From Polydactylus sextarius (Eukaryota; Chordata; Actinopteri; Polynemidae), in assembly GCA_016801845.1 (NCBI GenBank), contig CM028917.1:8386501-8450500 (forward strand): 64,000 bases of DNA. Direction: 5' to 3'. How positions within the stretch are numbered: position 1 is the stretch's first letter; every line of letters starts with the position of its first letter. A program made the position numbers and the translations under genes. This document shows positions 1 to 11,072 of this stretch, in pieces. The notes beneath the pieces were generated by a model, which made no database searches, was not told the DNA's origin, and saw only the letters and a program-made list of their open reading frames with translations.

Positions 1-16
1 AAGTGGTGGTTCTTAC

Positions 17-891
17 CAGGTGCTCCTCCTCCGATCCGCTGTCTGACATCATTAACCCCGATCTTCTGTCGGGCATCAAAAGTCTTTCCAGTGCTTCCTG
101 CACCTCTTCCAAATGTGGGCCTAAGACAAAGAAAGGCATTTTAACAAAAATGCTAAACTCACAACATTTTTGGTTTCCTGATGGTGATTCATTACATAAT
201 TCTAAATCCTGAACTATCATATAATTTTAATAGTTAGAAAACAACATTCATGATATTATTGTTCGTGTAATTGTTTTATTAAATATTCTAAAATGGACTG
301 CAAGCTTACAAACTACGTACTGGTGTGTACAGGGGAATTAAATGTATAATGTTTTAATTATAACACTTTGATACGTGGACAGTAAGAAGATATAAATATT
401 TGGACAGGCCCAAGTGGCCACATAAGTAGGAAACAAATGCTGCTGCTAAAATAAATATTAGCGTACTAACTAGCTTAGCTTAACATCCGCAATCTGCTTA
501 CAACTTTTCAAATTTTAGTCTTTATCGCGATGTGAAACGTGTTTGGTTAAACAAACAACATTTGATTAAATAAGCAACCCATATATTCTACGTTTGAAAA
601 CGGGTAGTTTCATACTCGAAGGTTTAAATATCATGTAAACTACTTCGTCTAGCGTTTACGATGGGGCTAGTTAAACGCTCTGGCTGTAATGGGCTAACGT
701 TAGCTAACGGTAACCAACGAGCTAAAAACAACTCCCAGCCGAACTATCCCTTTGAAAATGTTACAACAAGTTTCTACGTTTTTAGTAGTCAATCGTCGGC
801 CAATGCAATAGTGGTTTAAATACCGTTTAACTGGACCCTTGAGGTTAATACCGCGCTGTCGTATCACTTCATCCAAAGAAACGTCTGCCAT
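17..891 (-). CDS. poldip3: POLDIP3 (SKAR / PDIP46), N-terminal coding exons, partial
   Basis: POLDIP3 is a nuclear RNA-binding adaptor linked to the exon junction complex, mRNA export and S6K1-stimulated translation. Two coding exons are visible on the minus strand. Exon 1 (824-891) starts MADVSLDEVIRQRG, close to human MADISLDELIRKRG, and ends at a GT donor with two bases of an Arg codon. Exon 2 (17-120) follows a consensus acceptor and continues in frame as PTFGRGAGSTGKTF, then FDARQKIGVNDVRQRIG, the start of the repeated DAR-x-K helices of this family. The next donor reads GTAAGAA at the window edge. The RRM domain and the rest of the gene lie outside the window. The ATG at 891 was chosen because it matches the family start; an upstream in-frame ATG at 924 adds residues that do not look conserved. 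Confidence 0.9.
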
Positions 892-1171
892 TTTCTCACA
901 CTGCCACACTGCGCATGCGTGCACGATAAGAATTTATTCGAAACTACGGAAGCCACTTTAGCCCAGAATAGAAAATGGCTGACGGAGATATCTGGCGACA
1001 TATTAACACGTTTAATCACAGTTTTGATTGATTATTTTGCTCACATATAAAATTAGATGCGTATATAGCGCAAACACAGATTAGAGCGAAGGAATGCAAT
1101 TGCTGCCTTATTGTATTTTGATGATCTGAGATCGATTACTCTGGTCAAAACACGAAGAACACCCAAGTCTT

Positions 1172-1191
1172 ACTACCCATCAGCCTTTGGG
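1172..1191 (+). promoter_or_regulatory. Probable distal sequence element (ZNF143/Staf-like) of the U12 gene
   Basis: The sequence ACTACCCATCAGCCTTTGGG resembles the ZNF143/Staf motif that forms the distal enhancer of vertebrate snRNA genes. It is centred about 235 bases upstream of the U12 start, the usual distance. An octamer-like ATGCAATT lies further out at about 1094. The match is by eye only. Confidence 0.45.
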
Positions 1192-1352
1192 GTAAAGTTT
1201 CACAACAAATACTGTCGCTAAAAACGCTACATACGCACTCGATTACCAATAAAACGCAATATACTATTCATTTTATTTTCAAACTACTTTTTTATAAACA
1301 TCTAATTGTCGTTGAAGACCAAAATATATCTTTTTTTACGGATATATTTGAG

Positions 1353-1370
1353 ACACCCTAATAGAGAACA
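1353..1370 (+). promoter_or_regulatory. Probable proximal sequence element (PSE) of the U12 gene
   Basis: ACACCCTAATAGAGAACA fits the loose vertebrate PSE pattern (CACC followed by an A-rich half). It lies at about -62 to -45 relative to U12, where SNAPc binds. No TATA box sits at -30 (the region is GGCAATCGTCC), as expected for a Pol II snRNA gene. Confidence 0.5.
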
Positions 1371-1414
1371 CCCGGGCATTGTGACTATGCCGGCAATCGT
1401 CCGGTGATTAGGTA

Positions 1415-1568
1415 TGCCTTAAACTGATGAGTAAGGAAAATAACGACGCGGGGTGACGCCCGTGTCCTCGTTCATATTACGAGAAGAATTTTTGAAAGGG
1501 TAAAGGTCTGCCCGCCGAGGTGACTCGCCTACTTTGCGAGATGCCTCGCAGGACCAGGACCTTCCCCG
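1415..1568 (+). ncRNA. rnu12: U12 small nuclear RNA (minor spliceosome)
   Basis: U12 pairs with the branch site of U12-type introns. The sequence follows vertebrate U12 closely. It starts TGCCTTAAACT and has the branch-recognition segment GTAAGGAA at 1431-1438. A stem-loop with the invariant GGGGTGACGCCC core lies at 1445-1466, with arms GACGCGGG and CCCGTGTC pairing through one G-U. An Sm site AATTTTTG is at 1487-1494, and the 3' domain contains CGCCTACTTTGCGAGATGCC at 1526-1545. Length is about 154 nt against about 150 in human. A 3'-box-like GTGAAAGAAAAACA lies 13 bases downstream. In human, RNU12 is also next to POLDIP3, so position supports identity. Differences from the human sequence are mostly in stems, and intact promoter elements suggest a functional copy. 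The 3' end is placed by analogy and may be off by a few bases. Confidence 0.93.
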
Positions 1569-1580
1569 AACCCCCAATAT

Positions 1581-1594
1581 GTGAAAGAAAAACA
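1581..1594 (+). terminator. 3' box-like processing signal of the U12 gene
   Basis: GTGAAAGAAAAACA resembles the snRNA 3' box (GTTT followed by A-rich sequence). It begins 13 bases after the inferred RNA end, within the usual 9-19 base range. Confidence 0.4.
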
Positions 1595-1888
1595 ATTCAA
1601 AAGTGACAATGTTGCGTTTTACTAACACATGTAGAGCAACGTGTCTTCAAACACGGGAGATAATACAGTTCGCAACAGTGTTAACACAAACTACAACATC
1701 AGAATTCCACAGCATTTCGCAGCCTGAGGCGGAGTTTAAAAAATCAGTCGTATATAACAAGAGCAAAACGACAAGTCCCAGCATGCAGTTCGGCAGGCGC
1801 AAATCCAACCTGCTGGCTGGGTCTGTGCCCTGGAGCTCATCATCACCGCTGTCTCACGTCGCTACCTCGCGGATCCGTTAGAGGAGAA

Positions 1889-4800
1889 ATGGCTGCAGCT
1901 CTGTCCCGTGCCCTCAAACTGCCCGGTAAGATGCGTTTACACGCATTTATATTTGTAGGACAAGACGAGGAGCCGGTAATTGTACCGAGATCATCACCAT
2001 CAGCAGAGATGTGGTGGTCTGTGGTGGTCACCTCCTGGTCTTCGGCTTTTTTTAAAAATGCAATCGATTCATTTAATGTTGTGATTTGGTTCATGTCGTC
2101 TTATCTGTTGTTGATCTTATCCTGTAACAGTGTATTCGACATATTTCCTAGAGGATGTTATGTGAGACGGAGACGCAGATGTTGTGTTTATATGCACAAC
2201 AGCACGTTGGCGTCTTTCTGTCACAGCGGCTCTGATGTATGAGCCTGTTAGCTATATGCTAACATTAACCCAAAACACAACCACTGTAAACAATCAAAGC
2301 ACGACAGCAGAAGTCACAGCGGACATTATATTATATTGTGTATGTGCATGTTCACGGTGTTATTGTACTCGTATTTAACTTATAATACTGTTTTTCTATA
2401 TTTTTAATGGTTTGTCATCATGAGGAGGCTTTAAAAAAAACAATACACATTATATATAATTATTATAAATAGTGGCGGAAGACGCTGGTTGATGATGTTG
2501 GATATATCTTAATAAAATAATATTAACATTGTCTTTATTCTTTGTACTTCATTTGTATTAAAATAAACTACCATAACTATAGAATTATACTGGTTATTGT
2601 TTGTTACAGTGTACACACACACACACAGGTTAAAATGATTTGTTTTGAGGTTACATTAAGTCATTATTGAATGTCAAGACAGAGAGGAGAGGAGGAGAGG
2701 AGAGAGGAAAAAGCTCTTATTGTGAAAAGCCCAGATTAAATGAGGAATATATTTACAAATATAAAGAATATACTAGTAATTGTGCATCAATAACGTTTCT
2801 TTCTGTGTCTCTGCAGGGAAGAAGGGCTCTGAGCTTGGTGAGTACGACCCTCTCACCCAAGCAGACAGTGAGGATGAGAGTGAAGAAGACGATCTCGTGC
2901 TCAACTATCCCCGAAATGGCCTCGGCAGGGATAGCTGCCTGGGCTCAGGGTCTTCAAAGCTGCGTGGCAGCAGGTCTGGGAGGCTCGTGGGAGGCAAAGA
3001 CGAAGCACAAGACGACGATGAAGACGACGATGAGGAGGATGAGTGGAGAGAGCGACTGCCGAGTAAATCCAGGCAGGACAGAGGCGACATTAAGGGCACA
3101 CAGTACTGGAGCCACAGGGACTCAGGCAGAGACAGGACGGGAGAAGACAGACGGGGGTCTGGGTCACTGGGGGGCGCTGGGCTCGGGGTTCACAGTGCTG
3201 ATGCGGAAGAAAAGAGGATCAGGATGAAGCACGCCGTCCGAAGCGCGTTCTTCTTAGTACCTCTGATTTGTGCCACTTTGTTGGTGCTGCTCTGTGCATT
3301 CCTGATCCCCTGTCAGAAAGGAGAACTGGAGAAGATGCTGCAGTGGGAGAGAGCACTGGGAGATTCAGGAGGTACAAACAAACAATGCCACAGGACATTG
3401 TAGCATTTGATTTTACCATAATTATTATATTCATTAGAGTGCTGCCACTTGTAACAATGCTGTGTTCATAAGGACTCACTCAGGAGTCTATTTGGCGCGA
3501 CAGCGCTGACCCACCCTTTAATTAGTCAACTGTAATTACACAGGATTGGGATCATCTCTCTCCCCTCCACATGTTTCAGCACGTACTATGGGAGTGTTGT
3601 ACAAACAAAACCCACAGCATCATCTCTTTATTGACCACATTGGAGTATTTAGCAGTATTTTTAAAAATCCACACGGACAATAGAGCTAAGAAATGTGATC
3701 ATTTGTGTGTTTTTGTTACTTTTTTGAGGGCCGATTCTCATTGTGTTTTGGTTTCTCTGTGTAGGTGTCACTCCACCCGCGCTGGCGTTGTGGGACGTAG
3801 ACGGCGACTCAGTTGAGGACGTTTTTCTCGGTGTCACTGAATGGACCAATGACACTCATCACACACAAAGGAACAAAAGTATGTGGTGGTAACTGTTAAA
3901 AAGGGTGTTCCCAGTGATATATAAGAAGAGAAAAGGGTTGGAGGGGGTCAAAGTATCCTCCATGTCAATAGCTCCATTGTTTGTATGTAACTGTGCACTT
4001 AATCCATCAGTTTAATCTTGCTCACCCTGAGCTGACTGATATAAACCTGTATCCACTTTAATATTTGATCTTCTTTACCCTTGTTTAACCTTGCTCTCCA
4101 TATTTAAATGCTGTGTTTTTTTTTCTTTGATTCATTGATGTTTGACGTCCTCCCGTCGTTACAGTTTACAGTGCAGTGGTGCTGTCTGCAGTCAGCGGTC
4201 AGGTGCTGTGGAGGAAAATCATGGGGGAGCCAGTGATGTACATCCAGTGTGGTCTGCAGTACAGCTCCCAGCCGTCACCCATGTGTCTCTTCATCAGCAA
4301 GTCTGTCCTCATGGCTGTCAACGGGGTCAATGGTACCACAGGTTAGTCTTTTCTATCAAACTCCAGTTCCTCTGCTTGTACAAGCAGGTCAATAACAATG
4401 TCTTACCTCAAGTATTCAAAGTGTGAAACAGAACAAGGTCAAACAGGTTTCCTTTCACTGCCCAGGGAGGAACTTGTCATCAGTCCAGCTCAAGAACATT
4501 GAATCCCAGGCCGTGTTACTTCCAGATCTCCAAGGCGACTCAGTCCCAGATCTGCTGATCGCCACCCTGCCTGAAGATGAGGTACAGCTACAGATTTGTG
4601 CAAATGTTTGGGATCTTCTGGGAAACTTACATGTTTTATTGTTTTTGAGATGAAGTAAATAAAATTCCAGCAGCAGATAGATGTTAGAAGAACTAGTCTT
4701 TCTGGAAATGTTAATTCACTTCTTTTATTATTAGCAGAGAGGCATGATAATGGTAGCGTGAGGGACAGTTTGTGCCACCTTCTGCTTGGAAAACATTCAT

Positions 4801-7337
4801 TAAGTCATTAGACTCTAACTGATCAATTAGAAAGTATAAGGTGGGTCAACAGCTGTCATTAGGGACTCTGACTCATGTAATAATACACAACAAACACCGA
4901 TTGTCAACATGGAAATCTTCATCACAACAGTATTTAAGTCTAAAGCAACAGATATATGAAGTTGTGCTATAGATCAGATGAAGTTACATTTACATCATAA
5001 ATACTGAATTAGGACAGCTGCAGATTTTTTTTTTAATCCATGAAAAAAATAATGGCTTTATTTGGTCTAATTTATTTACAATATACTCATTTATCCAAAC
5101 TTTTGTCTGCAAGATGTTGTACTGAGATATTTTACAAATAATTTTTCTCTCATTGCACCATGTAGCAGTAAAAAAAAAAAAAAGAAAAAAAAGAAAAGAA
5201 AATCATATTTAGTATGTATGTTTCAGAACATGACACATGTTTTTGACAGAACAGTCTAGTGATAATCAGGCCTTTCCATTAAGTAACTAACACACCTACC
5301 TCCACCCTTTTCATTCTCAGAAGATGGATCTCTCTCTGATCTTGATCTCTGGGCTAACGGGGGCTCAGATCGGACATCCCGTGTCTTTCAATCTCACTGC
5401 ACAAGGAAGGCTCATCGGTCCTTTGCTGCATGAGACACAGAAAGGAGCATATTACATCCTCTTTGGACTGGGTAAAGGAACAAATCAACAATGTAAACTC
5501 TTAAAAACACAGATTTGTGTGTTGGTAGCATCATCAGGTCACAGACTCACACAGTTCATTTACAAAGCAGTTTTTGTATTAACGTCTGTCTGTCCAGGTA
5601 ACGTGGAGGCCATCTCTCTGCGTGACATTTACATTCGAGCCACTGGAAAAATGCCCGTAACTCAAGCACTTAAAATTAGGGATCCAGGTTGGGAGGAACT
5701 CAAGAAAACCAATTCATCCTCCTTCATACACATTTACAGGTATGCCTCAGTGATTGGCACTCAGCTCTGGTTACATTATACAGACGTGTCTTTGTCTATT
5801 AAATACCAAACCTTCGGTCACTATGTGTATGAAGACACACTTACAAAGCCAGTTAAAAGTGTGGGAGTTTCACTGCTGAAGTTTTTATCACACATACATA
5901 GAGAACAAGGCGGCAGTGACAGATACTAGTTTATCAGATAATATTTAACTGAAACACTGAAATTTTTTTTTTTTTTTAATCTAGGGGCTCTGAACATGTG
6001 GAATGCCTGCTCCCTCTTGTGGCCGGTTTTGGTAACAACCACAACAGCCTGGACACTCTGTCTAACCTCAACGTCACCAGAAGTGACTGGGTGCTGGTGT
6101 ACGGCTCCAGCAAACTGTCGGTAGTAAAACAGAGGGACATACGTAAAAAATGGATCTTCAGCTCAGCTCCCATTCACAGGTAGAGCCCTGCATTATCACG
6201 CTGTGTTACTACTACCACCATTGAATAAAATTACTCCTGTAGAATTTCTTGAACATATTTCTTCTCATGTCGTAGCCAACCAGCCCTGGGACACTTCAAT
6301 GATGATGGAGTCCCTGATCTCTTCTTTCAGCATTCAGCAAACGGCGTCATGGAGGTAAAACAAGCAGTCCTTTAAAGCAGCTTATATACTGCACAAAATC
6401 ATGGTTAAAATCTTATTTTTTCCACCTCTCTGTCTGTCAGGCGCAGGTCATCGATGGGTTGAACGGACTTCCTCTCTGGTCGGCAGAGTTTGTGTGTCCT
6501 CATCTCGTTGTGGAAACTTCTGCCATTTCCTCTTCAACCAGCCAATCAGTTTTCCTCTTTTGGGCCAGCGAGCCAATCAACACACAGAAGAATGTTACCA
6601 AGACAACAGTGAGTCTGCCACAATGAACTTAGAGAGTTATTAAGCCAAATCAGTTTGACAATATAAGAGCCTGATATTCACAGATTATTGTATTTGAACT
6701 GAAGCCATCAATGAGATACTCAACATGTCTGCACTGTCTATGTAGGCAGCACCAGGTGTTGCTACACCTGATCCACTCATCAGAAAACTCTTCCTGCTGC
6801 ACCCTGTGTATCCCAACATCCTGCTCGAGCTCACTAGTACCACAGACACCGCAGTCACCTCTGCAGGTAGGAGTTGCCAAATATGTTGAGATGCCTGCAT
6901 ATTAATATTAATTTACACACAAAGTAACAATTCCCCGGCCTCCTCTCTTGACAGTGAGTTATCAGGAGCATCAGAAAGACGCCACCTACATCACCGTATC
7001 CTCCCGGCCCACGCCCGACTCTGAGCCCAGCGCTCGCATAGTGAAGAGCATGAGCCTCAGAGCTGCCATCACCAAAGCACAAATCGTCAGACTCGGTGAG
7101 AGCAGCAAGAACGTGGAGCCCATTAAACCGGCCGTGTATGAGTTCTTCAGGGTCTGTCCTTCAAACGTCAGGTGAGGAAGACAGATACAGACGCTCACAC
7201 AGCCTCATTTACTTGAGACAACGCTGACACTTGCTAAGTCTGTGTTTAAAATGTGCTTTTATTTGTTTAGTGATGAGCCACCACCACTACTTCTACACCC
7301 TGTGTTGCACAAAGTGGTACGACTGATGAGAGGATGA
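1889..7337 (+). CDS. fam234b: FAM234B (KIAA1467-like), type II membrane protein with beta-propeller-like ectodomain
   Basis: Thirteen coding exons join in phase: 1889-1925, 2817-3371, 3765-3878, 4165-4341, 4466-4581, 5321-5471, 5598-5739, 5985-6179, 6276-6354, 6441-6608, 6746-6866, 6955-7171 and 7271-7337. They total 2139 bases, 712 aa against about 620 in human. The start MAALSRALKLPGK-type sequence (MAAALSRALKLPGKKG) and the following LGEYDPLTQADS are diagnostic of FAM234B rather than FAM234A. Residues 1-150 are cytosolic, acidic and Arg/Gly-rich. A single membrane segment lies at about 155-177 (LVLLCAFLIPC). The rest is an ectodomain with FG-GAP/integrin-alpha-like repeats (DVDGDSVEDVF, DLQGDSVPDLL, FNDDGVPDLFF) and N-glycosylation sequons. 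Its biochemical role is poorly known. The extra length over human is mainly the acidic insert in exon 2. Confidence 0.93.
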
Positions 7338-8142
7338 AAGGGACCTGAGCTGGTGACAGCTCTGCACTACAAGGACAATAAGAATTCATTTGACACCGTT
7401 TACACCTTCTTAATTTCGCTTCGTACAACTTGAACTTATGTTACTTAAGGAAGAGATTTCTTCACTGTAAAAAGATAATAATTGCAGGTGCAGATTTTAT
7501 TTGTGTTGCTTTGGTTGATTTTATGTTGGTACGATTGATGATGCTTATTTAAATTATTTAACTTGCATTTGAGGACACCTCTAAAACTTATTTAAATGTT
7601 TAAGACTTGATGGCAGAAGAATAACTTTACACTGTTGTTTATTTACAACATTTAATTGTGTTTACAAGTATACATCACTTATATAACTCTTTAAGGCCAG
7701 TATATCTGTGTGGTGTTGTCACGAAGCCACTAATAGTGTTCTCTCTGCTCAGTTAAGTTGTATAAGAAGTCTGTAAATATTTAATGCTGTACAGTATTTA
7801 TTGATTTGAATTTTCTTGTTTGATTTTACCTTGTTAGATTTTGTATGGTTATATAATCAACCACTGTTTTATTTTTCTCTGAATATGTGGCTGATAAGAG
7901 TTATGGCGTTTAAATGTAAACTGCAACTTCACATATTGAAAGAGAAAGTTTGAAAATCACTTTTTTAACAGTGTGTGTTTAATTTAATTTAAAATGTATT
8001 TACATGTATTAGGTTTTTGAGGATTTACTTTAAATATGTGAAGTGCTGTGTCGGTACACTACCACTGGGTGGTGCTGTTGCACCTCATCGTCGTCTTACC
8101 TCCCTGGTTTTCCGCATTGCTGCCGCAGCAGACGGTCTAAAC
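7338..8142. other. fam234b 3' flank and smdt1 promoter region
   Basis: This is AT-rich sequence after the fam234b stop. The first part is presumably 3' UTR, although I see no canonical AATAAA on the plus strand. The last 100 bases become GC-richer and must hold the smdt1 promoter and 5' UTR. No other gene is visible. Confidence 0.4.
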
Positions 8143-8653
8143 ATGGCGTCGGCCCTCGGTCGCCTGGCCCGGCTGTCGGCCTTCAGAACCGCCCGCGCCT
8201 CGCTGCTGACCCCTGGAAGGACCGTGACACCGAGCCGGACAGCGGTGTGCACGTCTTCCGGTGGTATTTTGCCCAAGCCTAAGAAGGTGAGTGTTTATTT
8301 TGAAGTAAAAGAGGGAGAAATAAACAGCTCCGTCTATTGACCCAGGAGAGGAGGAGGAAGGAGGGGGTGGTTCTCCCTGGAGGAGTAGACTCAGTGCAAT
8401 AACACCAGCTGTGTATTCTACAGCTCTACTACACATGTAGTTGGAAACAAGCTGCTTGACATGAACTAATGTAGTTGTTTCCGTGGTGGTGGTGGTGTGT
8501 GACACTGGGGAGCAGACCCCCTTCGGCCTTATCCGGATTGCTCTGGTAGTGGTGCCCTTCTTGTATGTGGGGACTCAGATCAGCAAGAACTTTGCTGCGC
8601 TGCTGGAGGAGCACGACATCTTTGTCCCTGAGGACGATGACGATGATGACTGA
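8143..8653 (+). CDS. smdt1: EMRE, essential MCU regulator (SMDT1)
   Basis: EMRE is a single-pass inner-membrane protein that activates the mitochondrial calcium uniporter and couples it to MICU1. Two exons join in phase 0: 8143-8286 and 8516-8653, giving 93 aa (human 107). Residues 1-44 form a basic, Ser/Arg/Ala-rich targeting sequence. PKPKK at 44-48 is followed by TPFGLIRIALVVVPFLYVGT, the membrane segment with its family-specific glycines. The tail ISKNFAALLEEHDIFVPED continues into a run of Asp that ends the protein, matching the human acid tail that contacts MICU1. The intron is only 229 bases. The shorter length comes from the poorly conserved presequence. In human SMDT1 is also the neighbour of NDUFA6. 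Confidence 0.97.
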
Positions 8654-9698
8654 GGGGTGTGGAGGATCAAGGTTAATCAGGTATCACTGGCTTGGTTTTT
8701 AGGGTTTCACGGTGCCAACACACACACATACACCTACTGTACCAGTCTCTCTGATGTATTGGCAACAGCTGTGATACTGTTGATGCTCAACATTATCTTT
8801 GTTATATAAATTTGTCCCACACTAGCAGCTCCAATACACCAATAGAGACAGTAAAACAAAACCTGTGTGTTTTTTAAGTTCAAGATATGCAATTTACAAA
8901 ACAATTCAAGTCTACACTCAAACTTTCTTTGCTCCACAGATCATCTTGTTTTGTCCTGACCACTGACAGGAGTGTTGGAGCCTCCAAGCAGATAAATGTC
9001 CACCACCGCTGTGTTCTTAAGTCGTCTCTGTCTGCACTGGATTCAGGGTTTTTATGGATCCTGACAGATTCTAGGGCCTTTCCAGGGTGATCGTAGCGTA
9101 CTGTATTTGCATGCACTACTACTAGTGTCTTAATAAAGGGAATGACTTGTGCTTTGTGAAATCTGGTGCAAGTTGATGGTATTTTTGTGCATAAAATCAT
9201 AAAATAGAGCTCTCACAATCAGACGTGTAAAGTGTGAAATTGGACTTGTGTTAATTTACCTCAATGTAACTAACTTAAAGCATTGTTTACATTCACGACA
9301 CGTCTGTCTTAAACTGCTTTAAATAAACCACAAATCAAAACATAAACTAAATAGGAAAATGAATAAATCCCAACTAAATCTCAATATAAATGTATTTAGT
9401 TCAGTACATTCAGTTCTTTGATAGCATCTTAAAGAGACAGTTCTTGTCAAATCTCCATATTAAAGACATTGTTGTGAACAGTGTCATTAAAAATATAGTA
9501 AGAAACTGTTAACAGCACCTTCTGACTGTTGTGCAGCCTAATTTCTGTTGGAACTGTCCTAAGTTCAATCCAAAAGAGCTTTGATTGTGAATGAAAGACA
9601 CAACTCAGGGCATACGGGTGTTAAATGTGTATTTACAGTAAAGGGGAACATCTGTTACACTGTCACAAGCAAAGCGGGGTCTGAGATCAGCATACAGT
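8654..9698. other. Convergent 3' region between smdt1 and ndufa6
   Basis: smdt1 (plus) and ndufa6 (minus) converge here. A plus-strand AATAAA lies at 9132-9137 and another near 9321; either could end smdt1. I could not assign a poly(A) signal to ndufa6. No coding sequence is supported. Confidence 0.4.
9132..9137 (+). terminator. Candidate poly(A) signal of smdt1
   Basis: AATAAA lies 479 bases after the smdt1 stop codon, in sequence TCTTAATAAAGGG. A second copy about 190 bases further is an alternative. Confidence 0.4.
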
Positions 9699-10370
9699 TC
9701 ACGGGTCATGACCCTTGTAGAATTTGGACAAGAAGTCAGTGGGACGAGGTTCCTCACTCTCGTGGAAATAGCGCATTACGTGGGTCTTCTGCTTCCAGAC
9801 ATGGATCGTTTCCTGAAGCTCCATTTTACCCTGAGGATTAAATAACATGAACAAAGGGAAAAAAAAACTTAAAACACACCTGAGAGGAAACAGCACGATG
9901 TTGCTATAAATCACATTTTGGATCCACTGTGTGACTGTAAGTTATTATTGTAAAATATAGTATAGGACTGTTTTTACCTTAACGACTAACATGTCGATCA
10001 CACGGGGGTCAGTGATGTGCTTGTTTTTGTCGAACATCTCCCTCACTTTGTCTCTTCCCTGACGTGTTGTGATGTCCAGCTGAAACAACGCAACTGTAGA
10101 AAAAGAAGATTAACTTAATAAGGAACTCATTCTCAATCATTATTGTTATATGTCATTCAACCAAACTCATGTATACACCAAAAGCATTTTCTCACCTTAA
10201 CAAAATTACAGGCTCATTTAGGTGCTTTTAAGGGTTTGTTGACTATACGTATACTATTAGATTAAGTTATAAATTGTTGGAGTTTGAGTTGTTTTAAAGA
10301 GACTTGATGACAAAATGAAAATAGAGCTTTTCATTATATTTATCCTTAAATTAAACCAAGTTAAAATGGT

Positions 10371-10436
<66 letters not shown>

Positions 10437-11072
10437 TTATAATAATCATCTGTAACAGAATGTGTCTCAGTGCGCTATATGGGTCATTTAACATTTCTCG
10501 TGGATTCATAATATGATAAAGGACGTGTATGAATCAACATAACAGCTGATTAACATCTAGTGCATCGTTTATATTATTTGTACCAGTAACATTATATTTA
10601 TTATATTTCCTATCACCTGCAAAACACAATACATTTTCTATCAGTATTCATTCAAATGCAGCTGTTCTATGCAATGATTTCAGAGCAGAATAAATAATGA
10701 CAGGAGTGCATATTGCAACGTATGAATGTGTATTTCTAGTTAATCGTTTCATCGTTATTCTTAATAAATTACATCAAAGACGTTTCTATCTCGCATCTGA
10801 AAACAGACTGTGTAGAGGTTGTGTTGTTATGTTTGCTAGGAGCTAATGTTGGTCTGAGCCTCCACATAGACACGACCTTGACGCTCGTACTGGTCTTTAT
10901 GCAGCTCTGACCCGCTTCAGAGGACCCACGTACCTGTGTTTGGGACCTCTCGGTACCAGGCTCGGTACAGCTCCCGGACCCTGCGCTTGGCTTCGTTCAG
11001 GTCTCGGCTCAAAATTGGTCTGACAACTTTAGCGGCGCCAGCTGCCGCTCGGGTCGCCGCCGTCGACGCCAT
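9699..11072 (-). CDS. ndufa6: NDUFA6 (complex I subunit B14, LYR protein)
   Basis: NDUFA6 is an accessory subunit at the matrix arm of respiratory complex I that binds the mitochondrial acyl carrier protein. Three coding exons on the minus strand, 10934-11072, 9978-10093 and 9699-9830, give 128 aa, the same length as human. Residues 21-47 read LSRDLNEAKRRVRELYRAW and include the LYR motif (35-37) with the preceding basic helix. The second exon carries FQLDITTRQGRDKVREMF. The last exon ends FLSKFYKGHDP, nearly identical to the human C-terminus. The start ATG at 11072 follows the family length; an in-frame ATG at 11138 would add 22 unrelated residues. An AT microsatellite (10373-10432) lies in the first intron. 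Confidence 0.97.
10373..10432. repeat. (TA)n microsatellite in ndufa6 intron 1
   Basis: About 30 uninterrupted TA units. It is likely polymorphic in length and prone to assembly error. Confidence 0.9.

Larger units (their letters stand above)
892..1888. promoter_or_regulatory. Head-to-head poldip3/fam234b spacer containing a U12 snRNA gene
   Basis: About 1 kb separates the start codons of poldip3 (minus) and fam234b (plus), so both promoters and both 5' UTRs must lie here. The U12 snRNA gene with its own snRNA-type promoter occupies roughly 1172-1594 on the plus strand. CG dinucleotides are more frequent near 840-910 and 1430-1560 than in the surrounding AT-rich DNA. I see no other coding sequence. 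Confidence 0.6.

Noticed and set aside
1419..1628. Minus-strand open frame across the U12 gene
   Set aside because: It is antisense to a recognised structural RNA and has no family resemblance.
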